This document shows, in pieces, positions 1 through 10,059 of a DNA stretch of 64,000 bases. Where the stretch lies: positions 262,501-326,500 of the forward strand of contig JAJGOT010000475.1 of assembly GCA_022457155.1 (NCBI GenBank), read 5' to 3'. The position numbers and the translations under genes are program-made. The stretch is from Cladopsammia gracilis (lineage: Eukaryota > Cnidaria > Anthozoa > Scleractinia > Dendrophylliidae). Under the pieces are notes generated by a model. The model was not told the DNA's origin. It made no database searches and was given only the letters and a program-made list of their open reading frames with translations. Each line of letters opens with the position of its first letter. Positions within the stretch are counted from its first letter, which is position 1.

Positions 1-310
1 AGTTGAAGTATTGAAAAGGGTAGGGAAAACTGCCATTTAAGTATATAAAAAGCTTTAAGGGCCTTTCAGAATATATCAAACAGACGTACTTAATAGCTAT
101 TTTAATGCTTATACTGAAGTTCAAAGTGAGCAAACGTTGCTCAAAATAGCGAAAAACACTTCTTTTGTTTTTCCATGTATGTCGTTCCATAAGTTTATTT
201 CAAGGGTTTGATGCAGTGTTTCTTATATAGGTATATAAACGAGGTACCATTTTCAACGAAAGGTATTTGACAGGGTTCTCTTTTCTGTCAAAAGCGGTAT
301 ATGAATGGGG
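1..310. repeat. Dispersed repeat, 'TACCCTTTCATATA' family, left-truncated by window edge
   Basis: The opening 300 bases carry short motifs such as GAAAAGGGTAGGGAAAACTG and AAAATGGTACC-like strings. The same family is seen in opposite orientation at about 24795-25130. No coding sequence is visible. Confidence 0.5.
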
Positions 311-312
311 TA

Positions 313-1458
313 AGGGCCGGTTATTTAAACGAACTTTGGACGGTGTTTAACAAAACCAAGGTCTAAACCAATTTCAATCTGGCCAACCCTAATATTTAAA
401 CACTATTTACTGAAAAGAGTGTCGAGAAGGCACAGACTGCTCTAAGTTAGACTTCGTTTAAGGCGGGGGTCTACCTTAATTTTAATGAAATTCTAAGAGG
501 TTTTAAGAAGGGATAGGAGAAAGAAAATGAGTTTTGGAACACCAACAAACAGTCGATACCCACGCAAGAGCACCCCAGGTTGCTGGTGGACTAACTTGGT
601 GTCCGTCTATTAATTATCAACTACAAATTCTAATCTAAATTATGCAACACAATAAGCCAGCCAGGATGTGGGATGCAAGACAGCCTTTATTAATAATATA
701 CTAATTAATATTTTCTTCCTTAAATATTAGGTACAACAAATAATTGTAACAAAAATAATAATATAAAACTACTCCTGAATGACAGTTGACTATGTTAGAA
801 CGATATTAATACTAAATCATACAAAATGTAAACAATGAAACTATACACAAATACCCGGCTGTCATGTAAACTACTCACAGGGCGGGATGGGAGGGAAAAA
901 ACATAGATGCTAAAAAACGATGTTGCTTGTGCTACGATCTGATGTAAATGCTATCGAGCAATATTGGCTTGAGACTAAAACTACAGTATACAAGTTATAT
1001 TCCTAGCTGCAGTAAAATTACAGGCATGACCCAGTAAATACTTCTGGCCAATAAAAATGTGTACCTAGCCTAAGATGTTGCAAGATAAACAGTGCTTATG
1101 CAACAGGCCTCGTGTACGGAAAATTACAAACATGCTGTACAATTCTTGCACCCCCATCCAGGCCATAGTTCACAATTTAGAACAGCATCAGTCTAGTCTG
1201 ACCGATGCCTACCTTTAAAACTTCACTAAATCTTCAATATATTATTTCTTACTTCTCTAAATTTTACAAATCCTTTCAGAAAAACTATTCCCCCCCCAAA
1301 ATACCCAAAAATTTACAAAACATCCCACAGCATACATTCATGTAATGAGTGAAGGGTTTTTGGATTGCTTGTAACGCGAACGAGATATTCCATTAAAGCC
1401 ATATTAAGAGGCGGAAAAATGGCATTCACGTAGAGCCCCGCCTTAAATAACCGGCCCT
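313..1458. mobile_element. Putative non-autonomous DNA element with 16-bp terminal inverted repeats
   Basis: A 16-base motif AGGGCCGGTTATTTAA at 313-328 is found as its exact reverse complement at 1443-1458. A second inverted pair (GTTTAAGGCGGGGGTCTAC near 453, and its near complement near 1430) lies inside, so these may be ends of one or two nested elements. The interior is AT-rich with no convincing reading frame. Confidence 0.4.
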
Positions 1459-1982
1459 ATGAGTTTGGACCTCAAGGCGAAGCATCCCCGTACAAAACTC
1501 TGATGAGTACCCCCCCCCCCCCCCCCGAGCTTTTGGTAGCTCAAGGGGGACGCTTATTACGAAGGGGGCGCTTATTTTACGAAAAAAAACAAAACAAAAA
1601 TGAACAATTTACATACATGTGGTCAGAAAAACGATAACAATGATTCCTATTAAAACGTTATCTGTCAGAACAACACATGTAATTTGTCTCCTCTGTTATG
1701 TTTTTTCTAATATCTTATAGTTTAATTTTTTCATTGTAAATATTTTCACTTGTTCTAATTCTTTCACCTGATGTAAATGTTTAACATACTATAGCTGGGG
1801 GCTAACTAGAAAACTCACCCGTATGCTTTTTCCAGTCCCGCTCGCGCAAATGCGTACGGCTCTCAGCTCATACTGGACTTTCATCAACGGTTTTGCAAAG
1901 AAAATGTTCGCAGGGCCATACGGGTGAATATGGAAACTAAATATTGTCCAAAAGTACTACTTATACTTAATCTCGTACTCGT
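1459..1982. other. Intergenic: C homopolymer, GGGCGCTTATT repeats and a short hairpin
   Basis: It contains a C tract near 1510, two copies of a GGGGG(C/A)CGCTTATTACGAA-like motif, and an inverted pair CACCCGTATG (about 1817) / CATACGGGTG (about 1917). No gene seen. Confidence 0.35.
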
Positions 1983-2138
1983 CAGTGGCGGATCGGATGC
2001 AGACTCCATTGTAAGTGGGGGTATGAATAAGGGGCGGGGAGAATGCTACAGACTGAGGCCTTATTTTATGCAAGATAGGGGAGCCCCCCCCCCCCCCCCC
2101 CCCCACCCCCGGCCTTTCCCTGAATCCGCCACTACCCG
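1983..2138. mobile_element. Short MITE with GTGGCGGAT(C/T) ends
   Basis: The left end reads AGTGGCGGATC and the right end GAATCCGCCACT, giving short terminal inverted repeats around about 155 bp that include a long C tract. The size and ends fit a small non-autonomous DNA transposon; the family is not assigned. Confidence 0.45.
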
Positions 2139-2640
2139 TAGTCCCATATCTGGAGGTCCTTTTATAATATATCCGTATATAAATGCTTCATGTTCCAGCA
2201 TGTATCTGTAAAATAACATTTCAATCTCATGTTCCAGGTAAATTCAGATTTCTCTCTTGAAATAACGTGAGACAATGCAGTTGAATAACACAAGGCTATT
2301 TTATTTAAAAACACGGCACACATCCACATAAAATTTCTATTTTTTTTGCTAGTAGTAATCATGGATTATGGGAGTGCGTTCGAGAGCACTAGTAAAACGT
2401 AAAATTACTTCATGATTTTCCGAAAACGAGGTCAAGATGCGTACCAGTTCTTGGACGGAGAATTTTTTCCTGCTCCTATCACACAGGACAACCAACATTG
2501 TAACAGGACACCAAGGTTAGGCTTGCGTTCTCCTCTCGTCGAACGCAAAAATTTAATAAAAGTAATCCTTGATTGTGATGGGTTTTGGCCCACACTATAA
2601 AATATTCAACTTTTAAAATACCTTAGCTCACACATAAAAT
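2139..2640. other. Intergenic, nothing recognised
   Basis: AT-rich DNA. The short open frames here use non-ATG starts or resemble no protein family I know. Confidence 0.3.
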
Positions 2641-2998
2641 GATCCTAGAGCACCGAGAAGAAAATATCAAGTGATTCTTCAAAGGGAGAACAAACCAATC
2701 AGTTTTTGAACAATTTCACCAAGACACCAGAGAAGAACTTTTTTTTTTAAGTTGCAATTTATTTCCATCCTGGCCATCCACAGCCAAAGCATCTCTTTAT
2801 CAGTAGATTCAGAGCAATCTGACCAATCCGATTCAGACCAATCCGCATGTCTTGTTTGCACATGTTTTCCTGCGCTTGGCATCGGCTAGCTGTATTTGCT
2901 TTGAGTTCTGATTGGTTCATTGGATTGTCTATGTCTGTTGTGATTGGTCAGAGTAATTACTTTGGTTTTGGTTTTACGACACTCAATTGAAAACCGCC
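2641..2998. repeat. CCAAT-rich MITE copy with an adjoining dispersed repeat
   Basis: The right part ends in ATTACTTTGGTTTTGGTTTT and then a CACTCAATTGAAAACCG terminus. This terminus is shared with copies at 9764, 16561, 41252 and 57381. Several ATTGG/CCAAT boxes are present. The left part, about 2641-2780, matches a repeat at about 32710-32870 that includes a TTTCCATCCTGGCCATC core. Confidence 0.5.
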
Positions 2999-3118
2999 CT
3001 ATGTTTAGGTAGATGTATTTTCGCTTATCAAAGTGATACTATGATACGTGACATCGCCCCTCTACTTTTTTATCATAATCATGCTATAAATTTGTAAAAA
3101 ACTGTAGGCCTGGTGGCC

Positions 3119-3120
<2 letters not shown>

Positions 3121-3164
<44 letters not shown>
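3121..3164. repeat. (AAT)n microsatellite
   Basis: About 14 perfect trinucleotide units, just downstream of the P450 stop codon. Confidence 0.9.
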
Positions 3165-3218
3165 GGCCCGGCTCCCGTCAACAAGTCTGGAACAGAATGT
3201 ACCTTCATTAAACAAACG

Positions 3219-3715
3219 TCACGTTTCAGCCTTAAATTTTCTTTTACACATTTTCACATAGCAGGGCGAGTAAGGATGTGGAACGCCCACTACATATTGT
3301 GGAGAAGGTAAAGGAACTTCCATGTTGACTAATTCCATGTCGAAAACACACAGAATTACAGACACAAACATTTGTATTTCCATCAAGGCAAACCAACGAC
3401 CTGGGCATTGAAAGCGACCGCCGCCAAACGCAATGAAATTATCTGCTACAGTGGGTTTCTCTGAGCCAGCAGTCTCATTCCAGCGGTTGGGAATGAAGGA
3501 ATCTGCATCCTGGAAGGCGGACTCATTTCGATGCGCCCAATAAGGTGAGACCATGAGCATATCACCTGCTGGAATTGTAAATCCTCGTACTTGGAGGGGT
3601 TCTGTTAGTTTTCGAGCAATTATTCCAACAGAACGCAGGCGAATGGCTTCCAGTATACAGCATTCAACCAATCGTAATTTCTTTATATCTTCTAAAGTCA
3701 CATCTGTCAGCGATC
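3219..3715 (-). CDS. P450 exon 3 (ExxR, heme-binding loop, stop)
   Basis: The acceptor is TTTACTTATAG. The exon opens with SLTDVTLEDIKKLRLVE, contains EAIR (ExxR) and the FGGGRFQCPGR heme loop, and ends at a stop at 3219. The phase-2 remainder joins exon 2 cleanly, so no intermediate exon is needed. Confidence 0.9.
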
Positions 3716-6700
3716 CTATAAGTAAACATACTAAAGTTCACTTCTAACATTTGACAAATAACACAGAACTTTCAGTAGTCTGGGTCTCTTTCATTGTGTA
3801 CTTCACTCCAGCTGGTCTCTCTACCCAAAAATAGGTACAACAAACCATTGGTTGGAGTGTTTTGGCAGTCTTACAAACTAACCCAACTGGCTTAAAAGGG
3901 ATGTGTCGTTAATCAATAAGCACTGGCCAATTACTGGTAACTCCCCGATTTTAGAAACCATGGTTACCATAACCTTCAAACAGGCTCCTTATCAACTACT
4001 TCTACTTTCTTACCAACTATTTATTACATTAATCTACAGGCCCTGGTTGTTCAAAAAGTGGATAGCACTATCCACCGGATAAATCACTATCCAGCGGATA
4101 ACACAATTGGTTTTGTTAATACTTATCCACTGGATACTGATTTATCCGGTGGATAGCACTATCCAATTTTTAAACAACCGGGCCTGGTAGTTAGCTTATT
4201 AAAATTAAAACTCTGTTTACTCCTACTTTTGTGTGTGTGTCTTTGTTTGTTTGTGCATTTCGAGTAAAATAAAGTTTGCTGTTGTTGTTGGTGGGACTGT
4301 ACTGGGACAGAGGGTAAAAAGGAAATTGGTGAATGAAGCAAGCCAAGGGCAGAAATCTTTTTATCAACGGTTTGAAAGATAATATGCTTTGATACTGTCC
4401 TCATTGCTTGTAACTCATAAATTGAAGGGGTGAGTGGAATAAAGCCCTAAGTGAATTCTGATCAACTGCTAGCTTCTCCTTCCAGTTTGTCTTGTATATG
4501 CTCATATAACAAAAGGACAATTTGGCTATAGATCAGGAGTCACTTAGGGCCTTATCCCAAACTGGAATAAGGCCTTCAGCGACTCCTGATCTGAAACCAA
4601 ATTCTCCCTTTGTTACATGAGCATATACAAGACAAACTGGAAGGAGAATCTAGCAGTTGATCACAAGTCACTAGGGGCTTTATTCCACTCACCCCTTCAA
4701 TTATCCACATGTATTGTCTATCAAACCATGAAATAAAACCATGCAAACAAGTTTCAGCAGAGGACAGGAACACAATAAGTAATTTACATTCACTCACCTC
4801 CATTGCTTAAGTACGGTCCCAGTACTTCGTCAGCCTCCTTCTGTATGTCCTTTTTGATGGCCTGGTCACTCAGCACAAAGGCCAATGTCCAAAATGTTAT
4901 TGGAACTGCATTTGCCAGTGATGCCCAAAGCAGGAGGACCGCATAGTTAGGTGCACAGTCTCCTGTTAGTGAATCTACCATTGACTGAAGCAAAGTGTCT
5001 TCTTTAACACCTCTGCCAGATTGCTTTCGCAGCACATCACAAAACCAGTTCAAAAGAAAATGCTTTGACTTGGCCCATTCTTTTAACAGAAATTCAGGTA
5101 ACTTGGCACCATGTTCAAAGCTGCCATCAAATTGAACAAACTGTGTTTGGAAATCTTGGATTTCCTTTTGAGTTTGAGGAAGGACATCATCACCAAACAG
5201 GGTGGGTACAACAGCATTGAACAGGACATCGCGAACCACACCCATCAAGTCAACTTCAGCAACTGGAATTTTTACTAAGTGGAAAAGGTCAAGAAAGGTT
5301 TTTAGCAACACTTCAATTTTTGTTCATAATATTCTATACCTTGCCTGCTTTCTTAAAATTTCTCCTTTAGCACCACTCATCCTAATCATGTTATGTGCTT
5401 CTCACCCAGTGTCAAAAACACACCCACATTTAACAGCAACTTGTTCCCAGGTTTCATTCAAAAATTGGATCTAGATCTACTATATGGTATATCTGCCAAC
5501 TTTTTTGGAGTCAAAGGCAGAGATTCCAACCCCGTGTGATGGAAAATAGGGAGTAATCATTAGCACCAGAGGCGCTATCCTGACCGCTTGAAGGCGCAAG
5601 CTTCTAGAGGAGTCCGGGGGCATGCTTCCCGGAAATTTTGCAAATTTAGGTTAGGCATTTTGACATCATTCCGTCCTGATTATCCGAGAAGAAAGTGTAA
5701 TATGTGTGTTTCACAGTGACAGATCGCAAAAAAATCCTAAAGATTAGCAATTTTTCCCTAGTTTTCAGAATTTTATAATAAATCGGGAGAATTTGGTAAA
5801 AATCAGGAGAGCAGGAGGCAAGACATCAAATCAGAAGGGTTGGAATCTCTGCAAAGGTGTGATATTTTTATCCTGGTAGTGCCAGGATTTTTAAAGACGA
5901 TGCGACCATATCCGCAGATTTCAGAAATGTCCAAACTGAGACTTCCAAACACGTTCTTCTTGGACTTGCCGGATATGAGCTGATTATGACTAACTCAGTG
6001 CTATGCGCCTCATTGGTGATATATCAGCTCATATCCAATACGTCCTTGAAGAACAACTGTTAATTATCCAATCCAATATGGCGTAATTTTTGTCAATACC
6101 GTATGTCGATTGGCATGAAGTGTCCCTTAATATGACTTAATATGGGTAGAAAAGTCATACTGGTATGAAACTCATAAATAAATAACCCCTAAAGTAAAGT
6201 ACAGTACCCCAAAGATCCCCGCCGCTAAACACCCCCCCACACACACACCCCCCCCCCCCAAAAAAAAAAACACCCCAGCATCTCACGGGATTGTTAACAG
6301 TGCCCTGTCCGCAAAAGAGATTTAACCTGTTAGTGTACCCTTTTTAACAAACATACCATTGTTAATATAGCCATCTAACTGCCGACCAACCTTTGGAGCC
6401 AATTTCTGCAAATTGGAGGCGGACAATCTTCCTTTGACAAGGTCATGGATTTTACGATGATTGGCAAAAAAATTACTCTTGCTTATTCCGGCCGTGTTCT
6501 TTACCGCCTCCTCTACAGCGCGTTGAAAATCCGCCTGAGGTGAGTTGAAAAACAACGGAAAGTCGTTGACATCAGTGAGAAAGGTCATTCGCTGGCCAGC
6601 AGAATTTTATAATAAATCGGGAGAATTTGGTAAAAATCAGGAGAGCAGGAGGCAAGACATCAAATCAGAAGGGTTGGAATCTCTGCAAAGGTGTGATATT

Positions 6701-7673
6701 TTTATCCTGGTAGTGCCAGGATTTTTAAAGACGATGCGACCATATCCGCAGATTTCAGAAATGTCCAAACTGAGACTTCCAAACACGTTCTTCTTGGACT
6801 TGCCGGATATGAGCTGATTATGACTAACTCAGTGCTATGCGCCTCATTGGTGATATATCAGCTCATATCCAATACGTCCTTGAAGAACAACTGTTAATTA
6901 TCCAATCCAATATGGCGTAATTTTTGTCAATACCGTATGTCAATTGGCATGAAGTGTCCCTTAATATGACTTAATATGGGTAGAAAAGTCATACTGGTAT
7001 GAAACTCATAAATAAATAACCCCTAAAGTAAAGTACAGTACCCCAAAGATCCCCGCCGCTAAACACCCCCCCACACACACCCCCCCCCCCCCCCCCAAAA
7101 AAAAAAAAAAAAAAACACCCCAGCATCTCACGGGATTGTTAACAGTGCCCTGTCCGCAAAAGAGATTTAACCTGTTAGTGTACCCTTTTTAACAAACATA
7201 CCATTGTTAATATAGCCATCTAACTGCCGACCAACCTTTGGAGCCAATTTCTGCAAATTGGAGGCGGACAATCTTCCTTTGACAAGGTCATGGATTTTAC
7301 GATGATTGGCAAAAAAATTACTCTTGCTTATTCCGGCCGTGTTCTTTACCGCCTCCTCTACAGCGCGTTGAAAATCCGCCTGAGGTGAGTTGAAAAACAA
7401 CGGAAAGTCGTTGACATCAGTGAGAAAGGTCATTCGCTGGCCAGCCGCGTAGAACGTGAACACGGCTCCGTGCTTTTGCACCGCTTCCTTGATAAAGTTC
7501 AGAGGTGCTTTTCCAAACTCAATCGCACATCCAAGCCAAGGGATCCAGCTTTTAATCAGTGGAGGATACTTAACGTTCTTAGTATTGAGGAAATGAACTG
7601 ACAACAAAGCGATTACGAAAAAAACTATCAACAAGAAGCCAGCTTGCAGTTGTTCAACGTCCAAGGCCGCCAT
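3219..7673 (-). CDS. Cytochrome P450, CYP7/CYP8/CYP39 group (three exons, CYP39A1-like)
   Basis: Joining 7202-7673, 4798-5274 and 3219-3715 on the minus strand gives an unbroken frame of 481 codons, the usual length for a microsomal P450. The start is an ATG at 7673 (MAALDVEQ), followed by a membrane anchor (AGFLLIVFFVIALLSVHFL, residues about 11-29). The I-helix reads LLLWASLANAVPITFW rather than the usual AGxDT, which is typical of the CYP7/CYP8/CYP39 group. The K-helix ExxR is EAIR. The heme loop is FGGGRFQCPGRWFAL, with its cysteine ligand. The tail motif (VVGVPHP) and heme loop resemble CYP39A1, an oxysterol 7-alpha-hydroxylase, but that assignment is from memory. CYP7/CYP8/CYP39 members act on sterols, oxysterols or prostanoids at the ER membrane; the substrate here is inferred only. 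No key residue is missing, so the gene looks functional. Confidence 0.9.
4042..4188. mobile_element. Palindromic MITE in P450 intron 2
   Basis: The ends CAGGCCCTGGTTGTTCAAAA and TTTTAAACAACCGGGCCTG are near-perfect inverted repeats, and the interior has several GTGGATAG/CTATCCAC motifs. It lies between P450 exons 2 and 3. Confidence 0.7.
4417..4702. mobile_element. Fold-back element (about 285 bp) in P450 intron 2
   Basis: Two arms of about 120 bases (from AATTGAAGGGGTGAGTGGAA on the left to TTCCACTCACCCCTTCAATT on the right) are reverse complements with a few mismatches. They meet around a second inverted motif (GGCCTTATCCCAAACTGGAA). It has no coding capacity and would form a long hairpin in the pre-mRNA. 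Confidence 0.7.
4798..5274 (-). CDS. P450 exon 2 (I-helix exon)
   Basis: The acceptor is a pyrimidine-rich run ending CACTTAG and the donor is GGAG|GTGAGTG. Its 477 bases begin with two bases of a split codon and end in phase 1, which fits exon 1 before it and exon 3 after it. It encodes a stretch starting KIPVAEVDLMGVVRDVLFN and the CYP7/8/39-type I-helix. Confidence 0.88.
5767..6600. repeat. Tandem duplication, copy 1 (P450 intron 1 plus partial exon 1)
   Basis: 834 bases repeated almost exactly by 6601-7445. Differences are C- and A-tract lengths near 6250/7080 and a base change (GTATGTCGATTGG versus GTATGTCAATTGG). The repeat ends inside P450 exon 1. Confidence 0.92.
6357..6600 (-). pseudogene. 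Duplicated 3' part of P450 exon 1
   Basis: It encodes the same residues as functional exon 1 from about the MTFLTDVNDFPLFF segment to the NNG donor codon, and keeps the GTATGTTT donor. It lacks the ATG and membrane anchor, and its upstream edge is the junction of the tandem duplication, with at best a weak AG acceptor. It is therefore probably skipped. Confidence 0.8.
6601..7445. repeat. Tandem duplication, copy 2 (contains the 3' half of the functional exon 1)
   Basis: 845 bases beginning AGAATTTTATAATAAATCGG, directly abutting copy 1. The high identity implies a recent event or an assembly join of two alleles. Confidence 0.92.
7202..7673 (-). CDS. P450 exon 1 (ATG, membrane anchor)
   Basis: The exon starts with the ATG at 7673 and ends in phase 1 after codons for LDGYINN, at donor G|GTATGTTT. 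It encodes the anchor, the proline-containing hinge (KYPPLIKSWIPWLG) and the first part of the catalytic domain. A second, 5'-truncated copy lies in the following intron. Confidence 0.88.
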
Positions 7674-7689
7674 AATGTCTATTGCAAAG

Positions 7690-7900
7690 GGTTATGGGAT
7701 ACCCGCATCCGTCAGTCGGGCGCGCGAGCCCCCGCGCGCGAGACCTTGCACAGTCGCATTTTCTCGTCCCGTTCGTCCCGATCGCACTGCACTCCGGTTT
7801 GCAAAGTTTGCACGGTGGCGGTTCCATGTTTCAAATGAACATGGTTTATAACGAACTACCTGATCTCGAAACCGCATTGAAAATTATTTTGTTTTGAAGT
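7690..7900 (-). promoter_or_regulatory. Likely P450 promoter region (GC-rich)
   Basis: Immediately upstream of the P450 ATG the DNA turns GC-rich (GGGCGCGCGAGCCCCCGCGC) against an AT-rich background. This fits a CpG-type promoter. No TATA box was found; the placement is inferred from position and composition. Confidence 0.35.
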
Positions 7901-8290
7901 GTTTTTGCGAAAAGGATTTTCTGTAATCTTTTGCGCCGACTGTAAAAAGAAGATGGCGGTGCCCGTCAAGAGAACATAAAGCTAGCTTTATGTTCTCTTG
8001 TGCCCGTCTAATACGGTAGTCCAAAAGTATCACGGCAATTTCAATTTGCTCACGGCAATTTCAACTTCGCTCACGGCAATAGGGTTAAAGTCCCATTTTG
8101 TAAAACCAGCACTTTTCAATCTTCTTACAGCATTTTAAACTATGGAACACTGTATGTAAAATAACTCTTCCAAGTGGTTTCCTTAGTCCAGTTAACTCTG
8201 GTTTTGATGAACATCAGTGTTGTGTACGTGGTCGCTATTTCGTACCTGCCCCTGTCACTCTATTTTAATAACTTAATTTTGTTATTAACT
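7901..8290. other. Intergenic, nothing recognised
   Basis: It includes a short inverted repeat (AGAGAACATAAAGCTAGCTT and its partner near 7975) and three CACGGCAATTTCAA-like direct repeats at about 8030-8080. No gene is visible. Confidence 0.3.
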
Positions 8291-8291
8291 T

Positions 8292-8292
<1 letters not shown>

Positions 8293-8337
<45 letters not shown>

Positions 8338-8806
8338 ATTTCTATAGCGCCTTTTCTCAGTGATTCAAAGGCGCTAATTACATTCAAAATACGTAAAAAT
8401 ATAATCTAAAATCTACAATGTTAAGTTAAAAAAGTCGCTTAAAAAGAAAAAAAAAATTATTTACAAGTAAGATGTTCTAAAAAGCTAAAAACGTTACAAA
8501 TAAAAATCTACAAAGTTAAGTTTAAAAATTTCGTTTAAAAAGTAAGGATTTAAGTTTGCGTTTAAAAATGTCAATAGTTTCCGCATTCTAAATATGTTCA
8601 GGTAAGGTCTTCCATAGATAAGGTGCCGCAAAGGAAAAACACGCCGGCCATATGATTTGAGATTGACATTTGGAGTTACAAGAAGATTTTGTTTTAGACG
8701 ATCTAAGGTTGCGCATTTTAAGTTTCTTTAAGTTTCTTGCGCATTTTAAGTTTATTGGGCAGGCGCCTCGCTTCGCGTCCCGTTCACGCCTTCCCTTTTG
8801 GTCCAT
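8293..8806 (-). mobile_element. 3' end of a non-LTR retrotransposon (LINE) with (ATT)n tail
   Basis: On the minus strand the frame reads FSFAAPYLWKTLPEHI, then after one stop NAETIDIFKRKLKSLLF. This is the typical carboxy-terminal pattern after the reverse transcriptase of CR1/L2-type LINEs. It is followed by AT-rich 3' sequence and a trinucleotide microsatellite at 8293-8334, the usual tail of such elements. It is 5'-truncated and contains stops. Confidence 0.6.
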
Positions 8807-9763
8807 GTTATATTTGTAAGTTTGTGTCCAATAAAGTTGACAAAAAATACGATTTCCAGCGATTGAGTCACTCGGACATGATATTGCCTAGTCCTATAAA
8901 TAACAAGAAACAATCCGCCATGTGCTCACCACATGCGTGCCACATGCGCGCCCTACACTAGTTACCAGTCTCTACATATGTTCCTTTGATAAAGTCTTTC
9001 AAACGGCAGTCATAATGAAGTCTAATGAGTGTGATGAACAATGAACATTCAATCAAAGAGAACTTGATTACGTAATTACGCTTAGCCTTTGTTTTGATTT
9101 AGATAAGATACGTTTCTGTTCTGTTTCATTTATCGAGTTTTTACGCCCCATTTTTATGTACTATTGTTCACAGTTTCAATCAATTAAGTAGCTAGCCATT
9201 CCTGTTTTTTAACCGGTTTTACAACTGTACATGTCAATTGTACCTTTATCAGAGAACGCCCCTTAAGTTTTGTGTAGTCGGAGTTAGGAGATCTACGGAG
9301 CAACATTGGAGTTTTCGGAGCGGTTCTATCTTTTTCGGAGTTACGCAAAGTTGGAGTTTCTCTAGCCCTTTAGACAGAATCAGACGTAAGTTTCAGCCTA
9401 TCGTATATTTAGTTTTCGTTTCCCTTTCTATTTTGCCTTTTTTGTAATTAGTCTTAGCCCCTTTTTGATCTTGTACATTGTAATTTCCCCTTTTAGTTTT
9501 CACCGCATGTGTACAATAATTCAGACGAGTTGGTATTCAAATTAAATGCTGTTGAGTCAACTAGTGCTGTTGAATTCTATACTGTGGATGACACTTCCCG
9601 ATCTCCAGTGCACAACATCCCGTGTCCGCTGCGCTGGGTACGCGACAATGAGTATGGAGCAATATCATGATGACGACATTGATAGTACTTGATTTCAGTG
9701 GCCTTATAGCCGGAACATATCTCTCACATTTGATTGCGGAAACAAGTTTAAAATAACAAGTTA
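8807..9763. other. Intergenic, nothing recognised
   Basis: No splice-bounded coding exon or named repeat was seen; short open frames look like chance. Confidence 0.3.
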
Positions 9764-10059
9764 AAGCAGTTTTCATCTGAGTGTCGTAAAACCACAACCT
9801 GAAAGTAATCATTGCTCTGGCCAATCACAGCAGGCGCGCGCAATGCAATGAACCAATCAGAACTTGAAGCAAATACACGTGGCCAGAGTCGAGCGCGGGA
9901 AAACGCGTGCGAGGCGTGCGAGTAAGACACGATTGGTTTTGGTTTTACTTCTGATTGGTTGAGAAATGGTGCGAGATTTTTTAGCCAATCACATAGCGTA
10001 GCAATGCAAAAACAAAGCAATCGCTAAATTACTTTCGAAACTCAATTAAAAACCGTTCT
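9764..10059. mobile_element. CCAAT-rich MITE, full-length copy
   Basis: It begins AAGCAGTTTTCATCTGAGTG and ends ACTTTCGAAACTCAATTAAA plus AACCG. The imperfect inverted ends match the copy at 16561-16843. Several CCAAT/ATTGG boxes (for example CCAATCACAGCAGG and GATTGGTTTTGG) lie inside. Confidence 0.65.

Noticed and set aside
6322..6588. A second, complete P450 gene
   Set aside because: Only part of exon 1 is present; no second copy of the anchor, I-helix or heme exon exists in the window.
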